A DNA stretch of 22,970 nt, taken from NCBI GenBank assembly GCA_002423545.1, contig DIWP01000046.1, positions 117,389 through 140,358 of the forward strand, written 5' to 3'. The DNA is from Thermoleophilia bacterium UBA6103 (lineage in GTDB: Bacteria > Actinomycetota > Thermoleophilia > UBA2241). A model generated the notes under the pieces. It did not search any database. It was given only the letters and a program-made list of their open reading frames with translations, and was not told the DNA's origin. Both the position numbers and the translations under genes were made by a program. Shown here in pieces: positions 14,086 through 22,894 of the stretch; position 1 is the stretch's first letter; each line of letters begins with the position of its first letter.

Positions 14086-16638
14086 TCACGACTCCTTCGC
14101 GGCGCAGCGGCGGTAGGCGTCGCACCAGGCCTGGTAGCGCGGGTCCTGCCAGACACGCAGGTGCAGGCTCGCCATGCCGTCGGGATCGTTGAGCAGCCGC
14201 CAACGTGCCGCTTCGGCATTGCCTTCGGGGCCGGCATCGAGGATCTGCTGCATGCGCTGCTCGCGCAGCGCCTCGGCACCGGCCACCCGCTTGGCGTGAC
14301 GCGCCCGCGCCATGCCGCACACCAGTGCGTTGTAGAGCGGGTCCACCGTGGCGGCGAGGAAGCCCTCATGCAGGGCAGTGTCCTGGTTCTGCCGGGTATA
14401 GAGATCGGTCGCGGCCAGCTCCGGCGGCGGATTGAACTCCTCCGGGATCAGGAACAGCTTGCGGCGCAAGGCGCCCAACCCCAGCCCCGTGCGACTGGTG
14501 ATCACCGAGACCGGCGCCGACAGCATCAGCGACACCACGATCGGCGCCAGCCACCAGAGGAAGGCCGGATCGAGCCAGGCCACCAGCGCCGTCCAGAGCA
14601 CGCCCAGCAGCATCTGCGAGCCGTGCCGGCGCAGCGCTTCGCCCCAGGGCGTGGCGTTGTCGGCGCGCTGCGGCGACTGCCATTGCACCGACCAGCCGAG
14701 GAACGCCGCGGTGACGAACACCGTGTGGAACAGCATGCGCACCGGCGCCGCCAGCATCGAGAACAGCGATTCGAGGATCATCGACAGCAACAGCCGCAAC
14801 CGCCCGCCGTACTCGTGCGCGCCCTGGATCCAGATCAGCAGCACGCTGAGCAGCTTGGGCAGGAACAGCAGGGTCAGCGTCGCGGTGAACAGCGCGATGG
14901 CTTCCTCCGGATGCCAGCGCGGCCACAGCGGGTAGAGCTGGTTCGGCTGCAGGAAATACTCCGGCACCATCAGCGTGTGGATCGCCAGCAGCCCGGTGGA
15001 CAGCGCCAGGAACACGAACCACAGCGGCGCGGAGAGGTAGGACATGACCCCGGTGAGGAACACGAAGCGGTGCACCGTGTGCATGCCCTTGACCAGGAAC
15101 AGGCGGAAGTTCATCAGGTTGCCGTGGCACCAGCGGCGGTCGCGCTTGAGCTCGTCGAGCAGGTTGGGCGGCAGTTCCTCGTAGCTGCCCGGCAGGTCGT
15201 AGGCGATCCACACGCCCCAGCCCGCCCGGCGCATCAGGGCCGCCTCGACGAAGTCGTGGGAAAGGATGTCGCCGGCGAACGAGCCCTTGCCTGGCAGCGG
15301 CGCCAGCGCGCAGTGCTCGATGAAGGGTTTGACCCGGATGATCGCGTTGTGCCCCCAGTAGTGCGATTCGCCCAGCTGCCAGAAGTTGAGGCCGGCAGTG
15401 AACAACGGCCCGTAGACCCGCGTGGCGAACTGCTGCATCCGCGCGTAGAGGGTGTCCATGCCTGAGGCCTTGGGCGCCGTCTGGATGATGCCGGCGCCAG
15501 GGTTGGCTTCCATCAGCCGCACCAGGCTGGTCAGGCAGGCGCCGCTCATCACGCTGTCGGCATCGAGCACCACCATGTAGCGGTAGCTGCTGCCCCAGCG
15601 GCGACAGAAGTCGTCGATGTTGCCGCTCTTGCGCTTCACCCGGCGCCGGCGCCGGCGGTAGAAGATGTGGCCGAAGCCGTCGACCTCGCGGCACAACTCC
15701 AGCCAGGCCTTCTGCTCGGCCACGCAGGTATCCGGGTCGTTGCTGTCGCTGAGCACGAAGATGTCGAAATGCTCGATCTGCCCGGTGGCCAGCAGCGATT
15801 CGTAGGTGGCGCGCAGGCCGGCGAACACCCGCGGTACGTCCTCGTTGGCAATCGGCATCACCAGCGCCGTGCGCGCCTCGCGCGGGATCGGCTCGTCGCC
15901 CAGCGTGCTGGCGGAGATGTTGTAGCGGTCACGGCCCTTGAGCAGCTGGAAAAAGCCCATCAGCGCCGTCCAGAAGCCCACCGAGACCCAGCAGAACAGC
16001 AGCGCGAACAGCAGCAGGATGCTGGTCTGCACCACATACGGCAGGATCTGCCGCGCCGACTCCTGCCAGGGTTGCTGGAACACCTCCTGCAGGTCCACCA
16101 GCGCCCAGCCCTGATAGGGCAGCACCGACTTCATGTGCCAGGTGGCGAAGACCGTCTGTACCAGCATCAGCAGCAGCAGGACGGTGCGGCGGAAACCGGC
16201 CACCCTGCGCCAGCCGGAACGATCCATCTCGACTGGCGGCGGCATGTCCACCGCCCGGTTCTTCTTGCGCAGCAAGCGCCACCAGCTCAGCCGCAGCACA
16301 TTGGTATGCCAGGGCTCGGGAACCATCCGGGTGCGCACGATTGGCGGCGTCGACTGGATGCAGATACGGTCCTGGTGATCGCGCGCGAGCGCCCGGCCAC
16401 GCTCCAGGGTCTCGCCCCAGCCGAGCCTCAGGCGCGCGACGACCGAGCCCAGCACCCCGGCACCGGCCGGCAGGTCGCCGGCAATGGCCGGCGCACGACG
16501 CGCCAGGACCCGGTGCACATCTTCCAGTTCGCCCCCCTCGCGGGTCACCTCGCGAACCAGGGCTTGGCGCTCGTCTTCGGCGAGTGGCAGTTGATCGATA
16601 TAGCGCCCGCTAAGGGGAGGCAGCACCGGATTATTCAT
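14086..16638 (-). CDS. opgH: Glucans biosynthesis glucosyltransferase H (OpgH/MdoH)
   Basis: 850-residue inner-membrane family-2 glycosyltransferase that builds the linear beta-1,2-glucan backbone of osmoregulated periplasmic glucans from UDP-glucose. Membrane helices occur at about 150-168 and 200-232, and several more at about 510-720. The large cytoplasmic catalytic loop contains the nucleotide-sugar aspartates (LSDSNDPD at 296-303; LDADS at 358-362) and the QxxRW-like motif RDRRW (499-503). Length matches E. coli MdoH. An Arg-rich run (328-333) precedes the DAD motif. The start ATG at 16638 overlaps the opgG stop by 8 nt (ATGAATAA), as expected for the opgGH operon. OpgH is also known in enterics to link UDP-glucose levels to cell size; whether that holds here is unknown. 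Confidence 0.95.
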   Translation of the reverse strand: MNNPVLPPLSGRYIDQLPLAEDERQALVREVTREGGELEDVHRVLARRAPAIAGDLPAGAGVLGSVVARLRLGWGETLERGRALARDHQDRICIQSTPPIVRTRMVPEPWHTNVLRLSWWRLLRKKNRAVDMPPPVEMDRSGWRRVAGFRRTVLLLLMLVQTVFATWHMKSVLPYQGWALVDLQEVFQQPWQESARQILPYVVQTSILLLFALLFCWVSVGFWTALMGFFQLLKGRDRYNISASTLGDEPIPREARTALVMPIANEDVPRVFAGLRATYESLLATGQIEHFDIFVLSDSNDPDTCVAEQKAWLELCREVDGFGHIFYRRRRRRVKRKSGNIDDFCRRWGSSYRYMVVLDADSVMSGACLTSLVRLMEANPGAGIIQTAPKASGMDTLYARMQQFATRVYGPLFTAGLNFWQLGESHYWGHNAIIRVKPFIEHCALAPLPGKGSFAGDILSHDFVEAALMRRAGWGVWIAYDLPGSYEELPPNLLDELKRDRRWCHGNLMNFRLFLVKGMHTVHRFVFLTGVMSYLSAPLWFVFLALSTGLLAIHTLMVPEYFLQPNQLYPLWPRWHPEEAIALFTATLTLLFLPKLLSVLLIWIQGAHEYGGRLRLLLSMILESLFSMLAAPVRMLFHTVFVTAAFLGWSVQWQSPQRADNATPWGEALRRHGSQMLLGVLWTALVAWLDPAFLWWLAPIVVSLMLSAPVSVITSRTGLGLGALRRKLFLIPEEFNPPPELAATDLYTRQNQDTALHEGFLAATVDPLYNALVCGMARARHAKRVAGAEALREQRMQQILDAGPEGNAEAARWRLLNDPDGMASLHLRVWQDPRYQAWCDAYRRCAAKES

Positions 16639-18202
16639 GGATCGGTATCTGATAGCTCCAGGTTTCGGAAAGCGTCGTCTCGCCGTCCACCAAGGCTGCG
16701 CGCAGCTCCACCGGTCGGGCCGGGTCGCGCACCTTCAGCCTCAAGGTCAACCGCCAGCCCTTGCTCACCGGGTTGTGGCGCAGGTTGTTCTCCACCAGTT
16801 CGGCGTTGTTGTCGACGCTCACCCGCGTGGACACCGGGGCATCCGCCGGCAGCCCGGCCAGGTTCGGTCCGGCGAAATCGACGATCAGCGCCATGCTGCC
16901 GTCGGGCTGACGGATCAGGTTCGACTGCTTGACGTCGCCGGTCGACAGCCGCGTCTGGCTGACCCAGGCCAGCGCCGGGTCATGCAGCGCCGGCTCGTCC
17001 ATGGTGAAGTGCAGGCGGTAGGCGAAATCCAGCGGCTCGCGTGGTTCCGGCCGCTCTTCGGGGACCCAGAACGCGACGATGTTGTCGTTGGTTTCGTCCG
17101 GCGTGGGGATTTCCACCAGCTCCACGTGGCCCTTGCCCCAGTCGCCGCTCGGCTCGACCCAGGCGCTCGGGCGCAGCTCGTAGCGATCGTCGAGATCCTC
17201 GTAGCGGCCGAAATCCCGGGTCCGCTGCAGCAGGCCGAAGCCACGCGGATTCTCCACGCTGTAGCTGCTGATCGCCAGGCGCTTGGGGTTGTTCAGCGGA
17301 CGCCAGATCCACTCGCCGTTGCCGGCCTGAATGGCCAGCCCTTCGGAATCGTGGAGCTGCGGCCGGTAGTTGAGCTGCCGGCTCGGCTGGTTGGCGCCGA
17401 ACAGGTACATGCTGGTGAGCGCGCCGATGCCGAGCTTTTCCACCGGCTCGCGCAGATAGACCCGCGCCTGCACGTCGACGGTGCTGTCCTTGCCCGGCGT
17501 GACCACCATGCGATAGGCGCCGGTCGCGCGCGGCGAATCCAGCAGTGCATAGATCACCAGGTTGCGCCGGTCGGCCTCCGGCCGCTCGATCCAGAACTCG
17601 CGAAAGTGCGGGAATTCCTCGCCGCTGGGCAGCGCTGTGTCGATCGCCAGCCCGCGAGCCGACAGGCCGTAGACCTGACCCTTGCCGACCACGCGGAAGT
17701 AGCTGGCGCCCAGCAACGTGATCAGCTCGTCCGCCTTGTCCGGCGCGTTCAGCGGATAGAGCACCTTGAAACCGGCGAAGCCGAGATTTTCCAGCGCTGC
17801 CGGGTCGACCTGCACGTTGCCGAAATCGAACATCTCGGGATCGTAGCGCACCCGTTCGACGCCCTTGGCGGTGATTTCGTTGATCCTCACCGGCACGTCG
17901 AAATGCATGCCCTGGTGGTAGAACTGCACCTCGAACGGCGTCTGCGCCTCGTGCCAGAGCGCCTTGTCGCCACGAAAGCGCAACTGCTGGTAGTCGGCGA
18001 AGGCCATCTCCCGGAACGCCGCCGGCAGGTTGCTCTGCGGCGCGGTGTATCCCGCCGCCGCCAGCTTCTCGGCCTTTTGCGCAACGTCATCGAGGTTGAA
18101 CGCCCAGCCGCGGCCCGCGAGCAGGCTCATGGACAGGCCTAGTGCCAGAGCCCATACCCGGCTTTTACTGGCGCCCGTTGCCAAATGAATGGTTCGTGAC
18201 AC
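16631..18202 (-). CDS. opgG: Glucans biosynthesis protein G (OpgG/MdoG), periplasmic
   Basis: 523-residue periplasmic protein required for osmoregulated periplasmic glucan synthesis, thought to add or process beta-1,6 branches. A signal peptide covers about 1-34 (cut after GWA), followed by the MdoG beta-sandwich domain (about 35-400) and an Ig-like C-terminal domain (about 410-523). Sequence features such as FNLDDVAQKAEKLAA just after the signal and the GDWGKGHVELVEIPT segment are typical. The start is GTG at 18202-18200 with AGGAGG 4 nt upstream. An out-of-frame ATG overlaps it (18204-18202), so automated tools might misplace the start. It is coupled to opgH by an 8-nt overlap. Confidence 0.93.
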   Translation of the reverse strand: MSRTIHLATGASKSRVWALALGLSMSLLAGRGWAFNLDDVAQKAEKLAAAGYTAPQSNLPAAFREMAFADYQQLRFRGDKALWHEAQTPFEVQFYHQGMHFDVPVRINEITAKGVERVRYDPEMFDFGNVQVDPAALENLGFAGFKVLYPLNAPDKADELITLLGASYFRVVGKGQVYGLSARGLAIDTALPSGEEFPHFREFWIERPEADRRNLVIYALLDSPRATGAYRMVVTPGKDSTVDVQARVYLREPVEKLGIGALTSMYLFGANQPSRQLNYRPQLHDSEGLAIQAGNGEWIWRPLNNPKRLAISSYSVENPRGFGLLQRTRDFGRYEDLDDRYELRPSAWVEPSGDWGKGHVELVEIPTPDETNDNIVAFWVPEERPEPREPLDFAYRLHFTMDEPALHDPALAWVSQTRLSTGDVKQSNLIRQPDGSMALIVDFAGPNLAGLPADAPVSTRVSVDNNAELVENNLRHNPVSKGWRLTLRLKVRDPARPVELRAALVDGETTLSETWSYQIPIHE

Positions 18203-18230
18203 ATCCCCTCCTGTCGAATCGCGATTACGC

Positions 18231-18249
18231 CGGGCCGTCGATCGGCCCG
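18231..18249. repeat. Perfect 7-bp hairpin in the opgG upstream region
   Basis: CGGGCCG-TCGAT-CGGCCCG (18231-18249) lies 28 nt upstream of the opgG start in the 217-nt gap between bglX and opgG. It may be the terminator stem of bglX without a T run, or a leader structure of opgG. The rest of this gap shows no gene. Confidence 0.35.
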
Positions 18250-18419
18250 CTTGCTCGTTGGTCTGCCGCCAGCGGTAATGATTCCCGCGCTAATCGAGGC
18301 GGCGCATCATCCCACGCCGGACACGAGCCGGATAGATACCCCGAAACGTCCCGTGCAGGCGCGTGCCAGCGGTCGCCCCGCCGCCTGCGCAGCAGCCTTG
18401 GACCGGAGCCTGGCGCGAT

Positions 18420-20705
18420 TCATTGCAGCTCGAAACGCAGGCTTTGCACGCGCTGCGAATCGAGGCCGATCTGCACCTCGAATTCGCCCGCCTCTGCCAC
18501 CCGCTGCAGCTGGGCGTCGACGAACTTCAGGTCGTCCTCATCGATGCTGAAGCGGACTTCCCGCTCTTCGCCGGCCTCGAGCAAGACCTTGCGAAAGGCC
18601 TTGAGTTCTTTCACCGGGCGAATCACCGATGCCACCCGGTCCTGGATATATAGCTGGACCACGGTCGCGCCGCTTCGCTGACCGACGTTCTTCACCTTCA
18701 CGCGCGCCTGCACTGTTTCCCCGCGTCTGAGAGTGGAGCTGGACAAGCTGACATCGGACAACGCGAAGCGGGTATAGCTCAAGCCGTAGCCGAACGGGTA
18801 CAGCGGGCCGGTAGGCTCCTCGAAATACTGCGAGGTGTAGTTGCCCGGCTTGCCCTCGACGTATGGCCGCCCGACGCGGAGGTGGTTGTAGTAGGTCGGG
18901 ATCTGCCCCACCGAGCGCGGGAAGGAAATCGGCAGCTTGCCCGAAGGGTTGTAGTCGCCGAACAGCACGTCGGCGATGGCGTGGCCGCCCTCGGTGCCGC
19001 TGAACCAGGTTTCGACGATCGCATCGGCGTTGGCCTTCGCCCAGCCGAGCTCCAGCGGCCGGCCGTTCATCAGCACCAGTACCAGCGGCTTGCCGGTCTC
19101 TTTCAGCGCTTCGAGCAGGCGCTGCTGGCCGGGCGGAAGCTGCAGGCTGGTGCGACTCGACGACTCGTGCGACATGCCGCGCGACTCGCCCACCGCAGCG
19201 ACGATCACGTCGGCCTTCTGCGCGACGGCAAGCGCTTCGGCGATCATCTCGGCGGGGGAACGCGGGTCCTGCACGACCTCCGTGACGTCCCAGTTGAGCT
19301 GGTTCAGGTAGTCGACCATGTGCGGGTCGTCGGTCACGTTGGCGCCCCGCGCATACAGCAGTTCCGCCGCCTCGCCCAGCGCCTCGCGCATGCCCTGGCG
19401 CAGGGTCACCGATTGCCGGGCGATACCGGCGGCGGACCAGCTGCCCAGCATGTCGAGCGGCGAATCGGCCAGCGGGCCGACCAGGGCGATGCTGCCGTGC
19501 TTCTTCAGCGGCAGGATCCGCCCGTAGTTCTCCAGCAACACGAGCGACTGGCGCGCAACGGCTCTCGCTGCGGCGCGATGCAGGCGGCTTTCGGCATTGA
19601 CGTCCTGCGGATCGTCCTTGGCGGCGCCGATGCGCCGATAGGGATCGTGAAACAGGCCCATGTCGTACTTGGCACCCAGCACCTCGCGCACCGCCGCATC
19701 GACCACGTCGATCCCGACCTCGCCCGAACGCACCAGGGCCGGCAGCTCGTCGCGATACAGCGTGTCGGCCATGCTCATGTCGATGCCCGCCTCGATCGCC
19801 AAGCGGGCCGCCTCGCGACCGTCGCGCGCGACGCCGTGGCGCAGCAGCTCGCTGATCGCGCCGTGATCGCTGACGGTCATGCCGCGAAAGCCCCAGTCGC
19901 GGCGCAACAGGTCGCGCAGCAACCAGCGGTTGGCGCTCGCCGGCACGCCGTTGATGGCGTTCAGCGCCACCATCACGCCGCCGGCCCCGGCATCGATGGC
20001 GGCGCGGTACGGCGGCAGGAAATCCTGGTGCATGCGCATCGGGCTCATGTCCACCACGTTGTAGTCGCGTCCGCCCTCGACCGCCCCGTAGAGGGCGAAA
20101 TGCTTGACGCTGGCGGTGATGCTGTCCGGTGCCGCCGGCGACTCGCCCTGGTAGGCTTTGACCATGGTGCGGGCGATTTCCGAGACCAGGTAGGGGTCCT
20201 CGCCGAAACCTTCGGAGGTGCGCCCCCAGCGCGGATCGCGGGAGATGTCGACGGTGGGCGCGAAGGTCATGTCCAGGCCGTCGGCACTGGCCTCGATGGC
20301 CGCCACCCGGCCGCTGTGGGCGATGGTGTCCAGGTCCCAGCTCGACGCCAGTCCCAGCCCGATGGGAAAAATCGTCCGGTGGCCATGCACCACGTCGTAG
20401 GCGAAGAAGATCGGAATCTTCATCCGGCTGCGCAATGCAGCATCCTGCAAGGGCCGATTGTCATGGCGGGTGACCGTGGTGAAAGTGCCGCCGATCTGCC
20501 CCGCCGCCAGTTCCTCGAGCATCCGCGAGCGCGGCATGTCCCCGCCGATACTGATCAGCCGCAGCTGGCCGATCTTTTCCTCGAGGGTCATCCGCTCGAT
20601 CAGGTCGTCAATGAAGGCTCCTTTCTCGTTCGGCGAAGGGACGGTCGCGGCAGCAGCATGAAGCGAAAAGCCGGCGAGCAAGCCGAGCAGATACATCCGT
20701 TTCAT
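18420..20705 (-). CDS. bglX: Periplasmic beta-glucosidase, glycoside hydrolase family 3 (BglX)
   Basis: 761-residue GH3 enzyme that releases glucose from the non-reducing end of beta-glucosides. The signal peptide is about 1-20 (cut after AAA). The GH3 N-terminal TIM-barrel (about 30-360) holds the substrate-binding motifs RDPRWGRTSEGFGEDP and KHFALYG and the nucleophile Asp in VSDHGAI. The GH3 C-terminal domain (about 390-620) carries the SHESSSRTSLQLP segment with the candidate acid/base Glu. A fibronectin type III-like domain follows (about 660-755). Length equals E. coli BglX. The start ATG at 20705 is chosen because it begins the signal peptide; the ribosome site is weak (GGAA, 12 nt away). 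It lies upstream of opgGH on the same strand with a 217-nt gap, so it may act on periplasmic glucans, but co-transcription is not shown. Confidence 0.93.
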   Translation of the reverse strand: MKRMYLLGLLAGFSLHAAAATVPSPNEKGAFIDDLIERMTLEEKIGQLRLISIGGDMPRSRMLEELAAGQIGGTFTTVTRHDNRPLQDAALRSRMKIPIFFAYDVVHGHRTIFPIGLGLASSWDLDTIAHSGRVAAIEASADGLDMTFAPTVDISRDPRWGRTSEGFGEDPYLVSEIARTMVKAYQGESPAAPDSITASVKHFALYGAVEGGRDYNVVDMSPMRMHQDFLPPYRAAIDAGAGGVMVALNAINGVPASANRWLLRDLLRRDWGFRGMTVSDHGAISELLRHGVARDGREAARLAIEAGIDMSMADTLYRDELPALVRSGEVGIDVVDAAVREVLGAKYDMGLFHDPYRRIGAAKDDPQDVNAESRLHRAAARAVARQSLVLLENYGRILPLKKHGSIALVGPLADSPLDMLGSWSAAGIARQSVTLRQGMREALGEAAELLYARGANVTDDPHMVDYLNQLNWDVTEVVQDPRSPAEMIAEALAVAQKADVIVAAVGESRGMSHESSSRTSLQLPPGQQRLLEALKETGKPLVLVLMNGRPLELGWAKANADAIVETWFSGTEGGHAIADVLFGDYNPSGKLPISFPRSVGQIPTYYNHLRVGRPYVEGKPGNYTSQYFEEPTGPLYPFGYGLSYTRFALSDVSLSSSTLRRGETVQARVKVKNVGQRSGATVVQLYIQDRVASVIRPVKELKAFRKVLLEAGEEREVRFSIDEDDLKFVDAQLQRVAEAGEFEVQIGLDSQRVQSLRFELQ

Positions 20706-20901
20706 TGAAATGTGTTCCAGGCAGGCGGGCATTTGGCGCTTCGCTCGTACCGGGACGGCGCCGAGCAGTGCGCGTGCCGAGTATGAATCGCCCAGCCGGG
20801 TACAAACCAGAGGCGCTCGCGGAGAAATTGCTATTCTCGCCTACCCCGCGCCCGCCGAGGCGCACGCAACCGCCCCGATGCGACCACCACTGGAGCAACG
20901 C

Positions 20902-21408
20902 ATGCGCCGACTCGCCACGCCAGCCGACTTCGACCGCGTCTACGACATCTACATGCATGAGGAAGTGATGCCCTTTCTCGGCTTCGAGCCGATGCCCCGC
21001 GAGGCCTTCGCCAGGGTCTTCGACCCGTTATTCGAAAGCGGCTGCTTCTACGTGTTCGAGGTCGAGGGGCAGGTCCAGGGGTTCTACAAGGCGCAGCGCC
21101 ATATCGGCCGCGCCGCCCATGTCGTCTACCTGGGGACGCTGGCGGTGGCGCCGGCGGCGAAAGGCCGCGGCGTGGCGCAGATGATGATGGGCGATGCCCT
21201 GGCCCGGCTGCGCGCCGCCGGTATCCGCCGCGTCGAACTGACGGTCGAGGCGGACAATCCGCGTGCGATTGCCTTCTACGAGCGCTTCGGATTCGTACGC
21301 GAGGGCACCCAGCGGGCCGCATACAAACGCGCGAGCGACGCAGGCTATGTGGACGAGCTGATGTATGGCCTTTTGCTGGAGCCTCTACAGGCCTGCCCAG
21401 CAGGCTGA
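20902..21408 (+). CDS. GNAT family N-acetyltransferase
   Basis: 168-residue single-domain acetyltransferase of the RimI/RimJ-like GNAT fold. Motif A with the acetyl-CoA pyrophosphate loop is visible as LAVAPAAKGRGVAQMMM, followed by ELTVEADNPRAIAFYERFGF, the typical beta5-alpha4 segment. The substrate is unknown; it could be a protein N-terminus, an amine or an antibiotic-like molecule. The start ATG at 20902 has TGGAG 6 nt upstream; an in-frame ATG at 20878 has no ribosome site. It is divergent from bglX and convergent with wrbA. The 196-nt gap to bglX holds no gene and only a weak TATTCT-like -10 at about 20830. Confidence 0.88.
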   Translation: MRRLATPADFDRVYDIYMHEEVMPFLGFEPMPREAFARVFDPLFESGCFYVFEVEGQVQGFYKAQRHIGRAAHVVYLGTLAVAPAAKGRGVAQMMMGDALARLRAAGIRRVELTVEADNPRAIAFYERFGFVREGTQRAAYKRASDAGYVDELMYGLLLEPLQACPAG

Positions 21409-21435
21409 TGCGGCGCCGGACGGCCAGCCTCCGGC
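21391..21435. terminator. Hairpins at the convergent GNAT/wrbA junction
   Basis: Two stems occur here: GCCTGC-CCA-GCAGGC (21391-21405, at the end of the acetyltransferase gene) and GCCGGA...TCCGGC (21415-21435, 9-nt loop). They lie between convergent stops and may end transcription from both sides. T tracts are absent. Confidence 0.35.
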
Positions 21436-21449
21436 ACCGCCTCGGTCGC

Positions 21450-22049
21450 TCAGCCTTTCAGCTTGCTGGCGATCTTGGCCACATGCTCGCCCTGGAAGCG
21501 GGCGATGGTCAGTTCCTTGGCCGACGGCTGGCGGGAGCCGTCGCCCCCGGCAATGGTCGAGGCACCATAGGGCGTGCCGCCGTTGGTCTCGGAGATATCG
21601 AAGAATTCACTGATGCCGTAGCCGGTCGGCACGATGATCATGCCGTGGTGCGCCAGCGTGGTCCAGGTGGAGGTGATGGTCATCTCCTGGCCGCCGCCGG
21701 TGCCGGTCGAGGTGAACACGCTGGCGACCTTGCCATGCAGCGCGCCATTGACCCAGAGGCCGCCGGTCCGGTCGAGAAAATTGCGCATCTGCCCGGACAT
21801 GTTGCCGAAGCGGGTCGGCGTGCCGAAGATGATCGCATCGTAGCCGGGCAGCTCGGCCGGATCGGCTATCGCCGCGGCCTGCTCGACCTTGCCGCCGGCA
21901 TTCCTGAACGCATCCTCCGGCATGGTTTCCGGCACACGCTTGATGACCACCTCGGCGCCCGGCACGCGACGCGCGCCCTCGGCCACCGCATTGGCCATGG
22001 TTTCGATGTGGCCGTACATCGAGTGATACAGCACGAGAATCTTCGCCAT
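21450..22049 (-). CDS. wrbA: NAD(P)H:quinone oxidoreductase WrbA
   Basis: 199-residue flavodoxin-like FMN protein that reduces quinones by two electrons, limiting semiquinone and oxidative stress. The FMN phosphate loop is at the start (LVLYHSMYGHIETMA). The family signature GTPTRFGNMSGQMRNFLD and the segment TSTGTGGGQEMT are both present, and the length is the family norm (about 198). The start ATG at 22049 has AGGAGG about 8 nt upstream. A candidate promoter is at 22093-22120. Its place beside the copper genes is loose (7 kb away), so a link to copper stress is not claimed. Confidence 0.95.
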   Translation of the reverse strand: MAKILVLYHSMYGHIETMANAVAEGARRVPGAEVVIKRVPETMPEDAFRNAGGKVEQAAAIADPAELPGYDAIIFGTPTRFGNMSGQMRNFLDRTGGLWVNGALHGKVASVFTSTGTGGGQEMTITSTWTTLAHHGMIIVPTGYGISEFFDISETNGGTPYGASTIAGGDGSRQPSAKELTIARFQGEHVAKIASKLKG

Positions 22050-22092
22050 CTGGTGTTCCTCCTGGGGTGAAACGCAAACCTGCTGGTGAATA

Positions 22093-22120
22093 ACCATAGC
22101 TCGTGAAAACGCCTGGTCAC
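22093..22120 (-). promoter_or_regulatory. Candidate sigma70 promoter of wrbA
   Basis: On the minus strand GTGACC (22120-22115) and TATGGT (22098-22093) are separated by 16 nt and lie 43 nt upstream of the wrbA start. This is a fair match to -35/-10 hexamers (4 of 6 each). Confidence 0.4.
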
Positions 22121-22130
22121 GTCCGCTCAC

Positions 22131-22147
22131 GAGAGCGCCGCGCTCTC
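22131..22147. terminator. GC-rich hairpin between DUF3087 gene and wrbA
   Basis: GAGAGCG-CCG-CGCTCTC (22131-22147) is a perfect 7-bp stem. It is flanked by TCAC (22127-22130) and GTGA (22152-22155), which can extend it past a bulge. It lies 140 nt after the stop of the DUF3087 gene and just upstream of the wrbA -35. It may be a terminator or an operator; nothing else is seen in the 237-nt gap (22050-22286). Confidence 0.4.
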
Positions 22148-22286
22148 AGGCGTGACGGGGCGGATGATGTATTCGCCCCAGCCTCGAATGGTTGCAATTT
22201 CATACCGATAAACATCGACCAGTTCGATACGAACCAGCCGACACCGGAGGACTTGCCCGCTGGCCACGAAGCGCGGCCAGGCTGCC

Positions 22287-22826
22287 TTAGCGGGAGGCGC
22301 CGAAGCGCTTCACCGCCTCCAGCCAGGCCGGATCCAGCCGGCGCTGGTCGATGTCCATGCCCAGCGCCTGCATGGCTTCGCGATGCCGGTCGATCTCGGG
22401 GACCATCTCGCTGAGGGCGCTGGAGTTGGCATCCAGCTGGTGCATCTGCGTCATGCCCAGGTGGTAGAAGCGCAGCAGGCGCATGGCCGTGGGGTCCTGC
22501 GCGGCGACGCCGGCCTTCAGGTGATGCATCAGGTTGGTGATGCTCATCAGGCTGCGCTTGAGCCGCCAGCCGTAGACCGCCGCGGCCATCCACGGCTGCC
22601 GCCAGTACAGCTGGCGCACCAGCGCCACCGTCAGCAGCAGGCCGGCCAACACACCGCCGATGTTCCAGCGCAGGTTGTCGCCGCCCGGCTCGCCGAACAG
22701 CGCCACCGCCGCCGTCGCCAGCCCCATGGCCAGCACCGCGAAGGTCGCGATGACGATCAGCGTGCTGCGCCGCGTCTGCTGACGGTACGCCTCCGCGTTC
22801 ATCGGCTCGATCTCGAATACCAGCAT
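22287..22826 (-). CDS. DUF3087 family inner-membrane protein
   Basis: 179-residue protein of unknown function. It has two membrane segments (about 22-43 and 53-70) followed by a mostly helical cytoplasmic domain (about 75-179) with the family-like stretch RFYHLGMTQMHQLDANSS. The start ATG at 22826 follows AGGAAA 7 nt away. It stands alone between wrbA and a REP-like region. Such proteins are widespread in Pseudomonas, but no role is established that I can state. Confidence 0.78.
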   Translation of the reverse strand: MLVFEIEPMNAEAYRQQTRRSTLIVIATFAVLAMGLATAAVALFGEPGGDNLRWNIGGVLAGLLLTVALVRQLYWRQPWMAAAVYGWRLKRSLMSITNLMHHLKAGVAAQDPTAMRLLRFYHLGMTQMHQLDANSSALSEMVPEIDRHREAMQALGMDIDQRRLDPAWLEAVKRFGASR

Positions 22827-22894
22827 GTCGGATTTCCTGCAGGGCTAATGGCGGCGCGCATTATTGCAGACTACAGGTCTGCCCGAGGCTCAAA

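Noticed and set aside
14077..18142. Several long plus-strand open frames opposite opgH and opgG
   Set aside because: They are GC-bias shadows of well-recognised genes, with low-complexity Arg/Gln/His-rich translations and no ribosome sites or domains.
20706..20732. A longer BglX beginning MPACLEHIS
   Set aside because: It adds residues before a clear signal peptide and has no ribosome site.
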